From Pseudomonas capeferrum (GTDB lineage Bacteria; Pseudomonadota; Gammaproteobacteria; Pseudomonadales; Pseudomonadaceae), in the NCBI RefSeq assembly GCF_000731675.1, contig NZ_JMIT01000004.1, forward strand, positions 310,001 through 374,000: DNA of 64,000 bases, given 5' to 3'. The position numbers and the translations under genes were made by a program. Positions within the stretch are counted from its first letter, which is position 1; each line of letters opens with the position of its first letter. This document shows, in pieces, positions 42,965-52,275 of the stretch. A model generated the notes under the pieces. That model ran no database searches and was not told the origin of the DNA. It was given only the letters and a program-made list of their open reading frames with translations.

Positions 42965-44490
42965 TTGGCGTTATCCGGCTGCTTGTCGAAAACGGCCAGG
43001 GTGGCCGGGGTTTTCGGCGCAGCCTGGCGCCCTGGCTGCGGCACGTCCTGGCCCGCTTGCAGGCCGCCACCCAGGGCTGTGACCAGCTCGGCATGGGCGA
43101 CCAGGCGGGCGGCCTGCACCTGCTGCTGCACCTGCTGCTGACGGAACAGCAAGGTTTGCGCGTTGAGCACATTCAGGTAGTCGGTCAGGCCACGCTGGAA
43201 GGCGACCATGGCGATGTCGTAGGTCTTCTGCGCGGCGGCGACCGATTCGGCGGCGAAGTGCGACTGTTCTTTCATCGACTCACGGCGGATCAGCTGGTCG
43301 GAAATGTTTTTCAGCGCTCCGATCACGGTCTGGTTGTAACGCGCCACGGCCATGTCGTAGCCCGCCGAAGCGACGCCCAGCTGCGAGCGCAGGCGGCCAC
43401 CGTCGAAGATCGGCAGGCTGATGGCCGGGCCGACGTTGTAGTTGAACTTGCGCCCGGTGAGAAACTCCAGCGGGCCGCCGCCGGTGGCCATGAAGCCCAG
43501 GCTGCCGACCAGGTCGACATTGGGGAAGAAGCCGGCATGCGCCACGTCGATGCCGCGGGCTTGCGCGGCCACCTGCCAACGGCTGGCCACCACGTCCGGG
43601 CGCTGGCCCACCAGTTCGGCGGGCAGTGCCGAGGGCAGCTTCAGCGGGTCGCCGAGGGTCAGGCTCGGGCGCTCGATCTGCGCGCCGTCGCCCGGCCCCT
43701 TGCCGGCCAAGGCGGCCAGCTGGTTGCGGGTCAGGGCGATGTCTTCGTTGAGGCTGTCGAGGTGGCGATGGGTTTCCGGCAGCGGCGCTTGCGCCTGGCT
43801 GACTTCGAAATGGGTACCGATGCCCGCGTCCAGCCGGCGCTTGGCCAGGGCCAGAATCTGCTCTTGCTGCTCGAGCTCGGCCTTGACGATATCGCGCTGG
43901 GCAAAATGCAGGCTCAGTTGAATGTAGGCACGCACCACGTTGCTCTGCAGTTCGAGCTGCGCCTGGCGGGCCTCGGCCACGCTCATGTGCGCCTGGTCGA
44001 CGGCCTGTTCACTGGCATTGCGTTCGCGGCCCCAGAGGTCGAGGGCATAGCTGAAACCGAGGGCGGCGTTGTTGTCCCAGGTATTGGCGCCCGACAGCGC
44101 GCCAGGGCCGTAGAACTGGTCCTCAGGCCAATTGTGGCGCTTGAGTGACGCCTGGCCGTTGGCCTGCAGTTTTTCCGCCGACTCGACCACACCGGCCATG
44201 GCCTTGGCCTCGCGCACCCGCGCCATGGCCATGGCCAGGTTGGGGCTGCCTTCGACGGCCAGTGCAACCCAGCGGTTCAGCTGCGGGTCGCGGTAGGCCT
44301 GCCACCACTGCTGGTCGGGCCAGTGCGCGTCAGTGGCGGCTTCGCGTATCGCCGCGTCGGTCGTCAGGGTGTTGGCGTGCAACGTCTTGCTTTGCGGGGC
44401 GATGCCCCAGGTTCCGATACAGCCGCTCAAGGTGAGGCTAAGGGCACAGGCACTGAACACTTGAAGCGTTCTGATGATGCGACGCGGCAC
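42961..44490 (-). CDS. Outer-membrane efflux lipoprotein (NodT family)
   Basis: This 509-residue TolC-like channel has a signal peptide with lipobox LSGC (lipidated Cys24) and two OEP repeats with long helices. It is the first gene of the FUSC pump operon. The E. coli aaeXAB operon lacks a channel gene, so this is a self-contained version. Its start codon is 191 bp from the divergent LysR gene, and that gap is AT-rich near 44570-44660 where the promoters probably lie. Confidence 0.92.
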   Translation of the reverse strand: MPRRIIRTLQVFSACALSLTLSGCIGTWGIAPQSKTLHANTLTTDAAIREAATDAHWPDQQWWQAYRDPQLNRWVALAVEGSPNLAMAMARVREAKAMAGVVESAEKLQANGQASLKRHNWPEDQFYGPGALSGANTWDNNAALGFSYALDLWGRERNASEQAVDQAHMSVAEARQAQLELQSNVVRAYIQLSLHFAQRDIVKAELEQQEQILALAKRRLDAGIGTHFEVSQAQAPLPETHRHLDSLNEDIALTRNQLAALAGKGPGDGAQIERPSLTLGDPLKLPSALPAELVGQRPDVVASRWQVAAQARGIDVAHAGFFPNVDLVGSLGFMATGGGPLEFLTGRKFNYNVGPAISLPIFDGGRLRSQLGVASAGYDMAVARYNQTVIGALKNISDQLIRRESMKEQSHFAAESVAAAQKTYDIAMVAFQRGLTDYLNVLNAQTLLFRQQQVQQQVQAARLVAHAELVTALGGGLQAGQDVPQPGRQAAPKTPATLAVFDKQPDNAK

Positions 44491-44681
44491 AGCTGCGATT
44501 TCCCGAGGAAGAGGTGGAGGGGCCGAGCAATTCTAGGGGGCCGCAGGACTGGCGATAAGCGCATATTCCTGCGAATCTTTGTTACCAAACGCGCGATAAT
44601 CAGCCTTTGGTCGAAGGTAACTTTTAATAACTTCGTCGTTACTTCGTGACACAATTTTGTCCTCTACCTTGAGAGCGACCC

Positions 44682-45629
44682 ATGGACACCCTGCAAAATA
44701 TGCGTGCTTTCAGTTGCGTAGCCCAACTTGGCAGCTTCACGGCTGCGGCGGCGCAGCTGGATACGACCACCGCGAACGTGTCGCGGGCGGTCTCCAATCT
44801 GGAAGCCCATCTGCAAACACGGCTGCTCAACCGCACCACCCGCCGCATCGCGTTGACCGAGGCTGGCAAGCGCTACCTGATGCGCTGCGAACAGATTCTT
44901 ACCTACGTTGAAGAAGCCGAAGCCGAGGCCAGCGACGCCCATGCCCGCCCGGCCGGGCAGTTGAAGGTTCACTCGATGACGGGGGTCGGCCAGCACTTCG
45001 TGGTCGATGCCATCGCCCGCTATCGCGAATCGCACCCGGACGTGACCTTCGACCTGACCATGGCCAACCGCGTGCCGGACCTGCTCGACGAAGGCTACGA
45101 CGTATCCATTGTGCTGGCCACCGAGCTGCCGGACTCGGGCTTCGTGTCGCAGCGCCTGGGCATCACCTACAGCATCGTCTGCGCCTCGCCCGCCTACATC
45201 GCGCGCAACGGCATCGCGCACAAGCCTGCCGACCTGCTCAAGCACGCCTGCCTGCGCATGGTCAGCCCAGTGATTCCGCTGGAAAAGTGGCTGTTCGACG
45301 GCCCGGAAGGCCAGGAAATGGTCAACATCAGCACCTCGCCGTTCCAGGTGAACACGGCAGACGCCATGAAAACCGCAATCCGCAGCGGCATGGGGGTGGG
45401 CGTGCTGCCGATCTATTCGGCCATCGAGGGCCTGCGTGATGGCAGCCTGGTACGGGTGCTGCCCGAGTACCGGTTGCAGGAGCTGAACCTGTACGCCATC
45501 TACCCGTCGCGCCAGTACCTGGATGCCAAGATCAAGACCTGGGTCGAGTACCTGCGCAACTCGCTGCCGGAAATTCTTGCAGCCCATGAGGCAGACCTGA
45601 AAACCCATCAGGTGCTGATCGCCAACTGA
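44682..45629 (+). CDS. LysR-family regulator divergent from the FUSC pump
   Basis: This 315-residue regulator has an N-terminal helix-turn-helix (GSFTAAAAQLDTTTANVSRAVSNLEAHLQTRLLNRTTR, about residues 18-55) and an effector domain of the CrgA/AaeR-like branch (FDLTMANRVPDLLDEGYDVSIV). Its divergent position suggests control of the adjacent four-gene pump, probably induced by aromatic carboxylic acids. The exact effector is unknown. A repeat element follows, then ghrB. Confidence 0.92.
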   Translation: MDTLQNMRAFSCVAQLGSFTAAAAQLDTTTANVSRAVSNLEAHLQTRLLNRTTRRIALTEAGKRYLMRCEQILTYVEEAEAEASDAHARPAGQLKVHSMTGVGQHFVVDAIARYRESHPDVTFDLTMANRVPDLLDEGYDVSIVLATELPDSGFVSQRLGITYSIVCASPAYIARNGIAHKPADLLKHACLRMVSPVIPLEKWLFDGPEGQEMVNISTSPFQVNTADAMKTAIRSGMGVGVLPIYSAIEGLRDGSLVRVLPEYRLQELNLYAIYPSRQYLDAKIKTWVEYLRNSLPEILAAHEADLKTHQVLIAN

Positions 45630-45648
45630 AAGCAGCTGCAAGCCATAA

Positions 45649-45709
45649 GCTTCAAGCCGCAAGAAAAAGCAGATCGTCGCAAGCGCGGCTTTTTCTTGTG
45701 GCTTGAAGC
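45649..45709. repeat. Inverted GCTTCAAG repeat between lysR and ghrB
   Basis: A 22-bp arm at 45649-45670 pairs with 45688-45709 with one mismatch (a possible G-U pair), spacer 17 bp. The right arm contains CTTTTTCTTG, so on the plus strand it can terminate the LysR transcript. The adjoining GCTTGTAGCTTGTAGC run resembles bases 60-92. Confidence 0.75.
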
Positions 45710-45744
45710 TTGTAGCTTGTAGCTTTTCTTGTGGAAGTTGCCCG

Positions 45745-46719
45745 ATGAAAAAGACCGTCCTGGCCTTCAGCCGTATCACCCCGGCCATGGCCGAGCGCCT
45801 GCAGCAAGACTTCAACGTAATCCTGCCGAACCCCAAGCTCGGCGACATCAGCGCCCAGTTCAACGAAGCCCTGCCCGAGGCCCACGGGCTGATCGGCGTC
45901 GGCCGCAAGCTTGGCCGTGCGCAGCTTGAGGGCGCGGCCAAGCTTGAGGTGGTGTCCAGCGTCTCGGTCGGCTACGACAACTATGACGTCGACTACTTCA
46001 ACGAACGCGGCATCGCCCTGACCAACACCCCCGACGTGCTGACCGAAAGCACCGCGGACCTCGGCTTCTCGCTGATCATGGGCTGCGCCCGGCGCACGGC
46101 CGAGCTCGATGCCTGGACCAAGGCCGGCCAGTGGCAGGCCACCGTCGGCCCGGCCCACTTCGGCAGCGATGTGCATGGCAAAACCTTGGGTATCGTCGGC
46201 ATGGGCAACATCGGCGCCGCCATTGCCCGTCGCGGGCGGTTCGGTTTCAACATGCCGGTGATCTATGCCGGCAACAGCCGCAAGACCGCGCTGGAGCAAG
46301 AGCTGGGTGCGCAGTTGCGCAGCCTGGAACAACTGCTGGCCGAAGCCGATTTCGTCTGCATCGTGGTGCCGTTGTCCGAGGCAACCCGCAAGCTGATCGG
46401 GGCCCGTGAGCTGAAGCTGATGAAGCCAAGTGCCTTCCTGATCAACATTGCCCGCGGCCCGGTGGTCGATGAAGCGGCGCTGGTCGAGGCACTACAAAAC
46501 GGCACTATTCGCGGCGCCGGCCTGGATGTGTACGAAAAAGAGCCGCTGAGCGAGTCGCCGCTGTTCAAGCTGCCCAATGCCCTGACCCTGCCGCACATCG
46601 GATCGGCCACCGCCGAAACCCGTGAGGCCATGGCCAACCGGGCAATGGACAACCTGCGTGCGGCGCTGCTGGGCGAGCGGCCGCGCGACCTGGTTAACCC
46701 GCAGGTGTGGAAGGGCTGA
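45745..46719 (+). CDS. D-isomer-specific 2-hydroxyacid dehydrogenase (GhrB-like)
   Basis: This 324-residue NAD(P)H-dependent enzyme probably reduces glyoxylate, hydroxypyruvate or 2-ketogluconate. The Rossmann motif is GIVGMGNIG (about 148-156). The catalytic set is Arg in NIARGPVVDE, Glu in YEKEPL and His in LPHIGSAT. A start at 45745 (MKKTVLAFSRI) follows GGAAG; the frame is open upstream into the repeat element, but that is not coding. It converges with the EamA gene, leaving only 9 bp between stop codons. Confidence 0.92.
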   Translation: MKKTVLAFSRITPAMAERLQQDFNVILPNPKLGDISAQFNEALPEAHGLIGVGRKLGRAQLEGAAKLEVVSSVSVGYDNYDVDYFNERGIALTNTPDVLTESTADLGFSLIMGCARRTAELDAWTKAGQWQATVGPAHFGSDVHGKTLGIVGMGNIGAAIARRGRFGFNMPVIYAGNSRKTALEQELGAQLRSLEQLLAEADFVCIVVPLSEATRKLIGARELKLMKPSAFLINIARGPVVDEAALVEALQNGTIRGAGLDVYEKEPLSESPLFKLPNALTLPHIGSATAETREAMANRAMDNLRAALLGERPRDLVNPQVWKG

Positions 46720-46728
46720 GGTTTCCAC

Positions 46729-47625
46729 CTAGCGTGCCAACACGGCAGCTGGCTTGAGCGAAGGCTTGCGAAACACCAGCACGTTACCCGCCATTACCGC
46801 GACGAGCCCCAGCAACGCTGGGGCCGTCCATTGGTACCCTTCGGCAAACGCCGACACGTTCAACGCCACCAACGGGAACAGCACCGTGCAATAGGCTGCC
46901 CGCTCCGGCCCCATGCGCCCGACCAGGGTCAGGTAGGCGGTGAAGCCGATCACCGAACCCGGGATTACCAGGTACATCAACGAGCCGATGTAGCGGGTGT
47001 TCCATTCCATGGCGAAAGGGATGCCGTTGAACAGGCAATACACGGTCAGCATCGCCGCGCCATAGACCATGCCCCAGGCATTGGTGGTCATGGGTTTGAG
47101 CCCGGCCTTCTGCTGCATGCTCGACAGCATGTTGCCAGCCGAGAAGCACAGCGTGCCGAGCAGCGCCAGGCCGAGGCCGTACAAGGTTTCACGACTGGCC
47201 GCATGGTGGCCGAGTTCGGGCCAGAACAGCAGGCCCAGGCCCAGCAGCCCCAAAGCGCCGCCGCCCAGCACATTGGCGGCGATCTTCTGGCCGAAGAACA
47301 CCCGCGCATTGAGTGCGTTCCACAAGGTCGCGGTAGAGAACACCACGGCGATCAGGCCGCTGGCGATCCACTGGCTGGCGGTGAGAAAGCACATGAAGTT
47401 GACGCAGAACAGGCACAAGCCCTGCGCCAGGCAAATGAGGTGGCCGCGGCGGCTCATCGGTTGCAGGCGGCGGGTGAGCAGCAGGATGGCGAACAGGATC
47501 AGCCCGGCCAAGGCGAAGCGGTAGACGATCGATACGGGGATGGCGACCACGCCCAGTTGCAGTTTCAGGGCGATCCACGTGGTGCCCCAGATCAGGACGG
47601 TGAGCAAGTACAGGGACAGGTTCAT
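46729..47625 (-). CDS. EamA-family (DMT) transporter
   Basis: This 298-residue inner-membrane protein has ten predicted spans in two EamA repeats, beginning MNLSLYLLTVLIWGTTWIALK. Members of this family export amino acids, metabolites or drugs; the substrate is not visible. The start at 47625 follows an AAGGA site. The frame stays open upstream through a REP pair, which is clearly not coding. A divergent AraC-type gene lies 263 bp away and could regulate it. Confidence 0.9.
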   Translation of the reverse strand: MNLSLYLLTVLIWGTTWIALKLQLGVVAIPVSIVYRFALAGLILFAILLLTRRLQPMSRRGHLICLAQGLCLFCVNFMCFLTASQWIASGLIAVVFSTATLWNALNARVFFGQKIAANVLGGGALGLLGLGLLFWPELGHHAASRETLYGLGLALLGTLCFSAGNMLSSMQQKAGLKPMTTNAWGMVYGAAMLTVYCLFNGIPFAMEWNTRYIGSLMYLVIPGSVIGFTAYLTLVGRMGPERAAYCTVLFPLVALNVSAFAEGYQWTAPALLGLVAVMAGNVLVFRKPSLKPAAVLAR

Positions 47626-47666
47626 GGCGGTGGTTCCTTGGGCCTTTCGAGATCGGTGCCCGGCGC

Positions 47667-47749
47667 TTCGCGGGGCAAGCCCGCTCCCACTGGTACCGCC
47701 CAGCCTCGAAACCTGCGGCGCATCCGTGGGAGCGGGCTTGCCCCGCGAA
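47667..47749. repeat. 24-bp perfect inverted REP pair
   Basis: Arms 47667-47690 and 47726-47749 (TTCGCGGGGCAAGCCCGCTC core) are exact reverse complements, spacer 35 bp. They fill the gap between the divergent EamA and AraC genes. Confidence 0.9.
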
Positions 47750-47888
47750 TCGAGGGCGCAACCCTCGCCGAGGCCCTCAGTGTTCGCCCTGCTGGCCCCT
47801 TCGCGCTTGCACAAACTTGCGCTTTTGTACTGCAGCTAGCTGCCTGCGCGGCCAACTCGCAGTACGATGGCGCTCAGAGGAATCGCCC

Positions 47889-48764
47889 ATGACCCCACTG
47901 TCCCAGTTGCAAGTGTTCAACGCCATGCACGCCTCGCCCCATGCCCGTCTGGAGCTGAGCGCGCACCTGGGAGACGGCCTGGCTGCGGCACTGTGGCGAA
48001 ACCGCGACGATGCCCGCGACTACCAGGCGCCAAGCCATCACACACTGTCGTGCTACATCGCCGATGGCACCGGCACGTTTCGCCGCCAGCGCCCGGCCGA
48101 CAAGGGCGCGCCGAACAAGCTGTGCGTCATGCCGGCCGGCCACGAGTCGAACTGGGTGGTCAATGGCGAGATCCGCCTGGCCCACCTGTACATCAGCGAG
48201 GCACAGTTCGCCCTCGGCTGTGTGCGCCTGCTGGACCGCGAACCGCGCGAGATGCAGTTGCAGGAGGCGACGTTTCTCGACGACCCGCAGCAGGCGCTGC
48301 GCTTTCACCAATTAATCAGCCTGGACTGGGATGAACCCGGCGAGCGCTTGCTGGCCAGCAGCCTGGCGCACGAGATCGTCGACCACGCGGTGCTCAGCCA
48401 GGTTGGGCTACGTGAGGGCTTGCGGTTGAAAGGTGGGCTGGCGCCGAGCCTGCGTCGACAGTTGGTCGAATACATCGAGGCGCACCTGGACCAGCCCATC
48501 ACCCTCGGCGAGCTGGCGGTGCGCTGCAATTTGTCCGAGTACCACTTTGCGCGGATGTTCCGCAGCAGTTTCGGCTTGCCGCCGCACCAGTACCTGCTGG
48601 CTCGGCGGCTGCATCGGGCTTGCCAGTTGCTGCGCCTGGGCCAGTTGCCACTGGGCGAGGTTGCGTTGCTGTGCGGGTTTGCCAGTGCCAGCCATTTCAG
48701 CAACCGGTTTCGTCAGGCACTCGGGGCGACACCCGGCGCCTATCGTGCAGCCTTCACCCTTTGA
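47889..48764 (+). CDS. AraC-family transcriptional regulator
   Basis: This 291-residue regulator has an N-terminal effector region (1-180) and a C-terminal AraC/XylS domain with two helix-turn-helix units (TLGELAVRCNLSEYHFARMFRSSFGLPPHQYL and PLGEVALLCGFASASHFSNRFRQALG, about 205-285). The start at 47889 follows AGAGGA. It is divergent from the EamA transporter gene, which is its most plausible target, and convergent with the TonB receptor gene 21 bp away. Confidence 0.92.
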   Translation: MTPLSQLQVFNAMHASPHARLELSAHLGDGLAAALWRNRDDARDYQAPSHHTLSCYIADGTGTFRRQRPADKGAPNKLCVMPAGHESNWVVNGEIRLAHLYISEAQFALGCVRLLDREPREMQLQEATFLDDPQQALRFHQLISLDWDEPGERLLASSLAHEIVDHAVLSQVGLREGLRLKGGLAPSLRRQLVEYIEAHLDQPITLGELAVRCNLSEYHFARMFRSSFGLPPHQYLLARRLHRACQLLRLGQLPLGEVALLCGFASASHFSNRFRQALGATPGAYRAAFTL

Positions 48765-48784
48765 TGGGGCCGCTGCGCAGCCCT

Positions 48785-51175
48785 TCAGAATTCCAAGGTG
48801 CTGGAAAGGCTCACCTGCCGCGCATCCCCCACCGCCACGAAGTACTGGTTCACCGCCGAGCTGTAGTACACCTTGTCGAACAGGTTCTTCACATTCAGTT
48901 GCAGGCGCACGTTGTGTTCGTCGAGCTTGGTCTCATACGTGGCAAAGGCATCGGCCACGGTATAGCTCGGCAGGTCGAAGGTGTTGGTCGCATTCCCCGC
49001 ACGCTCGCCAACATAACGGGCCCCGGCACCCAAGCGCAGGCGGTCAGCGCCGAACAGGCTGCCAAAGTCATACACCGCCGACAACGAGCCGCTGTGCCTG
49101 GCCACGTTCTGCAGGCGGTTGCCTTCAAGGTCAGGGTCTTTGGTCACCTTGGCATCGGTAAAGGCATAGCTGCCGATCAGGCTCCAGCGTTCGCTGAGCT
49201 GCCCGGTCAGGTCCAGCTCGACACCGCGTGAATTGACCTCACCGGCATTGCTGTAGACCGTCTCGCCGGTGCCGCTGTCGAAATTGGCCACCAGCACGTT
49301 GCGCTTGGTGATGTCGAACAGCGCCAGGGTACCGGTCAGGCTGCCCGGCATGTCGAGCTTGGCGCCCAGCTCCCACGACTTGCCCTCCTCCGGCGCCACC
49401 GAGGCGTCCAGCACCACGCCGCCGGTCAGCGGCGCAATGCTGGAGTTGGGCTTGAACGACTCGCTGTAACTGCCATAGAACGACAGCTGGTCATCGACCT
49501 TGTAGACGATGCCGGCATGCGGCACCCAGGCCTGGCCGCTGGTGTCGGTATTGGCCTTGAACGGGCGGCCGCGCCCGGCGTACTGGTCGAACTGCTGGAA
49601 GCGCGCGCCGGCCACCACAATCCAGTGGTCGTCCAGGTGCACCGCGTCCTGCATGAACAGGGCATCGGTGCGCAGTTTGTCGGTCTGGTCGCTGTCGCTG
49701 GCGCGCACGCTGCTGCCCTCCACTTCCTGGCCATACACCGGGTTCACATAGCTGAAGCTGGACTGCGCGGTCTGGCGAATCAGGTCGCCACGAAACACCT
49801 TGCGGTCTTCGTGATCGATACCGAGCAGCAGGTCATGCTGCAGGCCGCCCAGCTCGACGTTGCCCGCCAGGCTGACGGTGGCGAACTGGTCGCGGCTCAT
49901 GGCGTTGTGGGTGCCATCGATGCTGCGCGTCAGCGTGCCCTTGGCCTCGTTTACACCGGTCACACGGACCTGGCTGGCATCGTAGGTTTCGCGGTTGAAG
50001 CTGTAGCCGAAGTGCAGCTTCCAGTCATCGGCCAGTTGATGGTCGACCTCCAGGCGGTACAGGTCGGAGCGCCCTTGCATGTCGTTGAACGGCTCGTCCA
50101 GGCGACGCGTGGCCGGTATGTCCAACGGGTGGCCGTTGCTGCCAAATGCCGTGCCGCGGTCGAACGGGTAGCGAAACTCGCGGTGCTCGTAGGCCAGCAC
50201 CACCTGGGTGTCCTCGCCCAGCCAGGCCAGCGACGGCGCCACCAGCGATTCACGGTGCACGCCGAAGTTGCGCCAGTAATCTTCATCCTCATGATCGACG
50301 ATCAGCCGGTAGGCGAACGGGCTGTCGCCCAGTGCCCCGGTGCTGTCGAAGCCGCCGCCGCTGCCGTTCTTGCCGCTGCCATAGGTCGAGCCGCGCACGG
50401 TCAGGGCGTTGTACTGCTGCAGTTGCGGGCGCTTGCTGACCACGTTGATGACCCCGCCCGGGTCCTGGATGCCATACAGCAACGAGGCCGGCCCCTTGAG
50501 CACCTCGACCCGCTCGGTATTGGCGTTGAGGCTGCGGCCCTGCACGATGGGCATGCCGTCACGCATGATCGAACCGTCGCGGTTGTCACCGAAGCCGCGC
50601 TTCATCACGGTGTCGGAGGTGCCGCCGAAGTTATTGCCCTGGGTAATGCCGCTGACATGGGTCAAGGCGTCATCGAGGTTACGTGGGGCCTGGTCACGGA
50701 TGACCTGGGCCGGGACTACGTTGATCGCCTGGGGGATGTCCTGGTTCGGGCCTTGGCCACGCATGATCGAGGCACTGGCCGGGGGCTGGTAGCTGTAAGC
50801 GTCCATTTGCGAGGTCACAGTGGTGGCCTGCAGGTTCAGTGCCCCATCGGTGCCCACGGCTTCAAGGGTCAGGGTGCGCGCATCGACGCGGCGCCAGGCC
50901 AGGCCGGAGGTGCCCAGCAATTGCTGCAGCGCCTGCTCGGCGCTGAACGTACCGTTGAGGGCGGGTGCTTGCACGCCTGGAAGCTCGAGGGTGTAGACCA
51001 CGCTCTGGCCGGTGGCACGGCTGAAAGCATTGAGCGCCGGGGCCAGGGGCTGGCTCGGTTGGGCGAAGGTGTACGCCTGCATCTGCTCGGCGGCCCTGGC
51101 CAGCGGTGCGATGGCGATGACCGGGAACACTGCAAGACCGAGCCAGAGGGGGACGCAACGCGGGGTGAACTTCAT
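48785..51175 (-). CDS. TonB-dependent ferric-siderophore receptor with signalling domain
   Basis: This 796-residue outer-membrane receptor imports an iron chelate and reports its binding. A signal peptide (to about residue 28) is followed by an STN signalling domain (about 35-105, FSRATGQSVVYTLELPGVQAPALNG), a plug domain with NVVSKRP, and a 22-strand barrel that ends in Phe (SLSSTLEF). The STN domain indicates contact with a FecR-type anti-sigma factor, whose gene is next upstream. Resemblance is to FpvA/FhuE/FiuA-type receptors. The siderophore, perhaps a heterologous hydroxamate, is not determined. The start at 51175 (MKFTPRCVPLWLG) follows AGGT. Confidence 0.94.
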   Translation of the reverse strand: MKFTPRCVPLWLGLAVFPVIAIAPLARAAEQMQAYTFAQPSQPLAPALNAFSRATGQSVVYTLELPGVQAPALNGTFSAEQALQQLLGTSGLAWRRVDARTLTLEAVGTDGALNLQATTVTSQMDAYSYQPPASASIMRGQGPNQDIPQAINVVPAQVIRDQAPRNLDDALTHVSGITQGNNFGGTSDTVMKRGFGDNRDGSIMRDGMPIVQGRSLNANTERVEVLKGPASLLYGIQDPGGVINVVSKRPQLQQYNALTVRGSTYGSGKNGSGGGFDSTGALGDSPFAYRLIVDHEDEDYWRNFGVHRESLVAPSLAWLGEDTQVVLAYEHREFRYPFDRGTAFGSNGHPLDIPATRRLDEPFNDMQGRSDLYRLEVDHQLADDWKLHFGYSFNRETYDASQVRVTGVNEAKGTLTRSIDGTHNAMSRDQFATVSLAGNVELGGLQHDLLLGIDHEDRKVFRGDLIRQTAQSSFSYVNPVYGQEVEGSSVRASDSDQTDKLRTDALFMQDAVHLDDHWIVVAGARFQQFDQYAGRGRPFKANTDTSGQAWVPHAGIVYKVDDQLSFYGSYSESFKPNSSIAPLTGGVVLDASVAPEEGKSWELGAKLDMPGSLTGTLALFDITKRNVLVANFDSGTGETVYSNAGEVNSRGVELDLTGQLSERWSLIGSYAFTDAKVTKDPDLEGNRLQNVARHSGSLSAVYDFGSLFGADRLRLGAGARYVGERAGNATNTFDLPSYTVADAFATYETKLDEHNVRLQLNVKNLFDKVYYSSAVNQYFVAVGDARQVSLSSTLEF

Positions 51176-51291
51176 GGACGCTGACCTGTAAGTGGGTATT
51201 GACTGCGAATGAATCGCACTTCCACTCATTACACGGATGCCACGCCCTGTTACCTCATCCGTTATCTGAAAAATTTTTGCGCGACCGGTGC

Positions 51292-52275
51292 CTAGCGGAC
51301 AAGGGTCAAACGCCCCAATACGGTCTGCCGCGAAAAGCCCATCACCTTGCCGAGCGAGTCGAGCGCCGCCAAAGGCTCCTGCACCGGGAAACTGCCACTG
51401 ACCTTGCGCTGCCCCAACGCTCCATCAAGCAACAGGATGCGCCCCGGGTAATAGCGCCCAAGGTCTTCGACCACCTGCGCCAGCGGCACCTGATAGTAAT
51501 TCAGCCAGCCCTGGCGCCAAGCCAGGCGGCTCTCGCTGTCCACGCTCTGGGTGCTGCCCGCCCGGCCGCCAACGTAGGCCAGTTGCTGATTGGCCGTCAG
51601 TTCTCGGGCAACCTCGCCTTGCACCGGCGTCACCGCCACACGCCCACTGCGCACCGTGACTTGCGCGCCATCACCGTGCTCACGCACCTCGAACTGGGTG
51701 CCCAGCACCCGCACCTCGCCGCCCGCGGCGGCTACCAGAAACGGCTCACCCGTGTGGGTGACCTGAAAGAACGCCGCCCCGCGCAGCAGCCGTACTCGCC
51801 GCTCGCCGTGCGCAAAGTCGACCGAAATGGCGCTGCCCGCGTCCAGTGTCACTTGCGATTTGTCGGCCAGGGTCAGCTGGCGGACGTGCCCTGTGCTGCT
51901 GTAGTCGGCCTGCAGGTCCTGCAACCAGAAGCCGGGGTGCCAACCGCCCACAACGCCGACCGCCAGCACCAGGCAGGCTGCCGCCGCCAAGGCGGAGACA
52001 CGTTGCCGCCAACGGCCTTGGGCAGGTGGCCGGGCGATGGCATCCAGGTACTGCTGCAGGCCTTCGCGCTCTTCATCGGCCAACCGCGCCGCCGGCACCG
52101 CGCTCATCTGCCACAGCGCCTTGGCCTGGGCATAGGCTTCGCGATGCCCCGGGTCGGCCAGTAACCAACGTTTGAACGCTGCGCCCTGGGCTTGCTCAGG
52201 CTGCTCGTTGATGCGGATCAGCCACTGCAGGGCGGCTTGTGACTGCGCGGCAGTGATCGAATTCGGACGGCTCAT
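51292..52275 (-). CDS. FecR-type anti-sigma factor / transmembrane sensor
   Basis: This 327-residue inner-membrane regulator passes the receptor signal to the ECF sigma factor. It has a cytoplasmic N-terminal region with QAALQWLIRINEQPEQAQGAAFKRWL (DUF4880-like), a single span at about 92-110, and a periplasmic FecR domain ending in a secretin/TonB short-N-like region. The start at 52275 overlaps the sigma gene stop codon by 4 bp (ATGA), and a 116-bp gap separates it from the receptor gene. Confidence 0.93.
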   Translation of the reverse strand: MSRPNSITAAQSQAALQWLIRINEQPEQAQGAAFKRWLLADPGHREAYAQAKALWQMSAVPAARLADEEREGLQQYLDAIARPPAQGRWRQRVSALAAAACLVLAVGVVGGWHPGFWLQDLQADYSSTGHVRQLTLADKSQVTLDAGSAISVDFAHGERRVRLLRGAAFFQVTHTGEPFLVAAAGGEVRVLGTQFEVREHGDGAQVTVRSGRVAVTPVQGEVARELTANQQLAYVGGRAGSTQSVDSESRLAWRQGWLNYYQVPLAQVVEDLGRYYPGRILLLDGALGQRKVSGSFPVQEPLAALDSLGKVMGFSRQTVLGRLTLVR

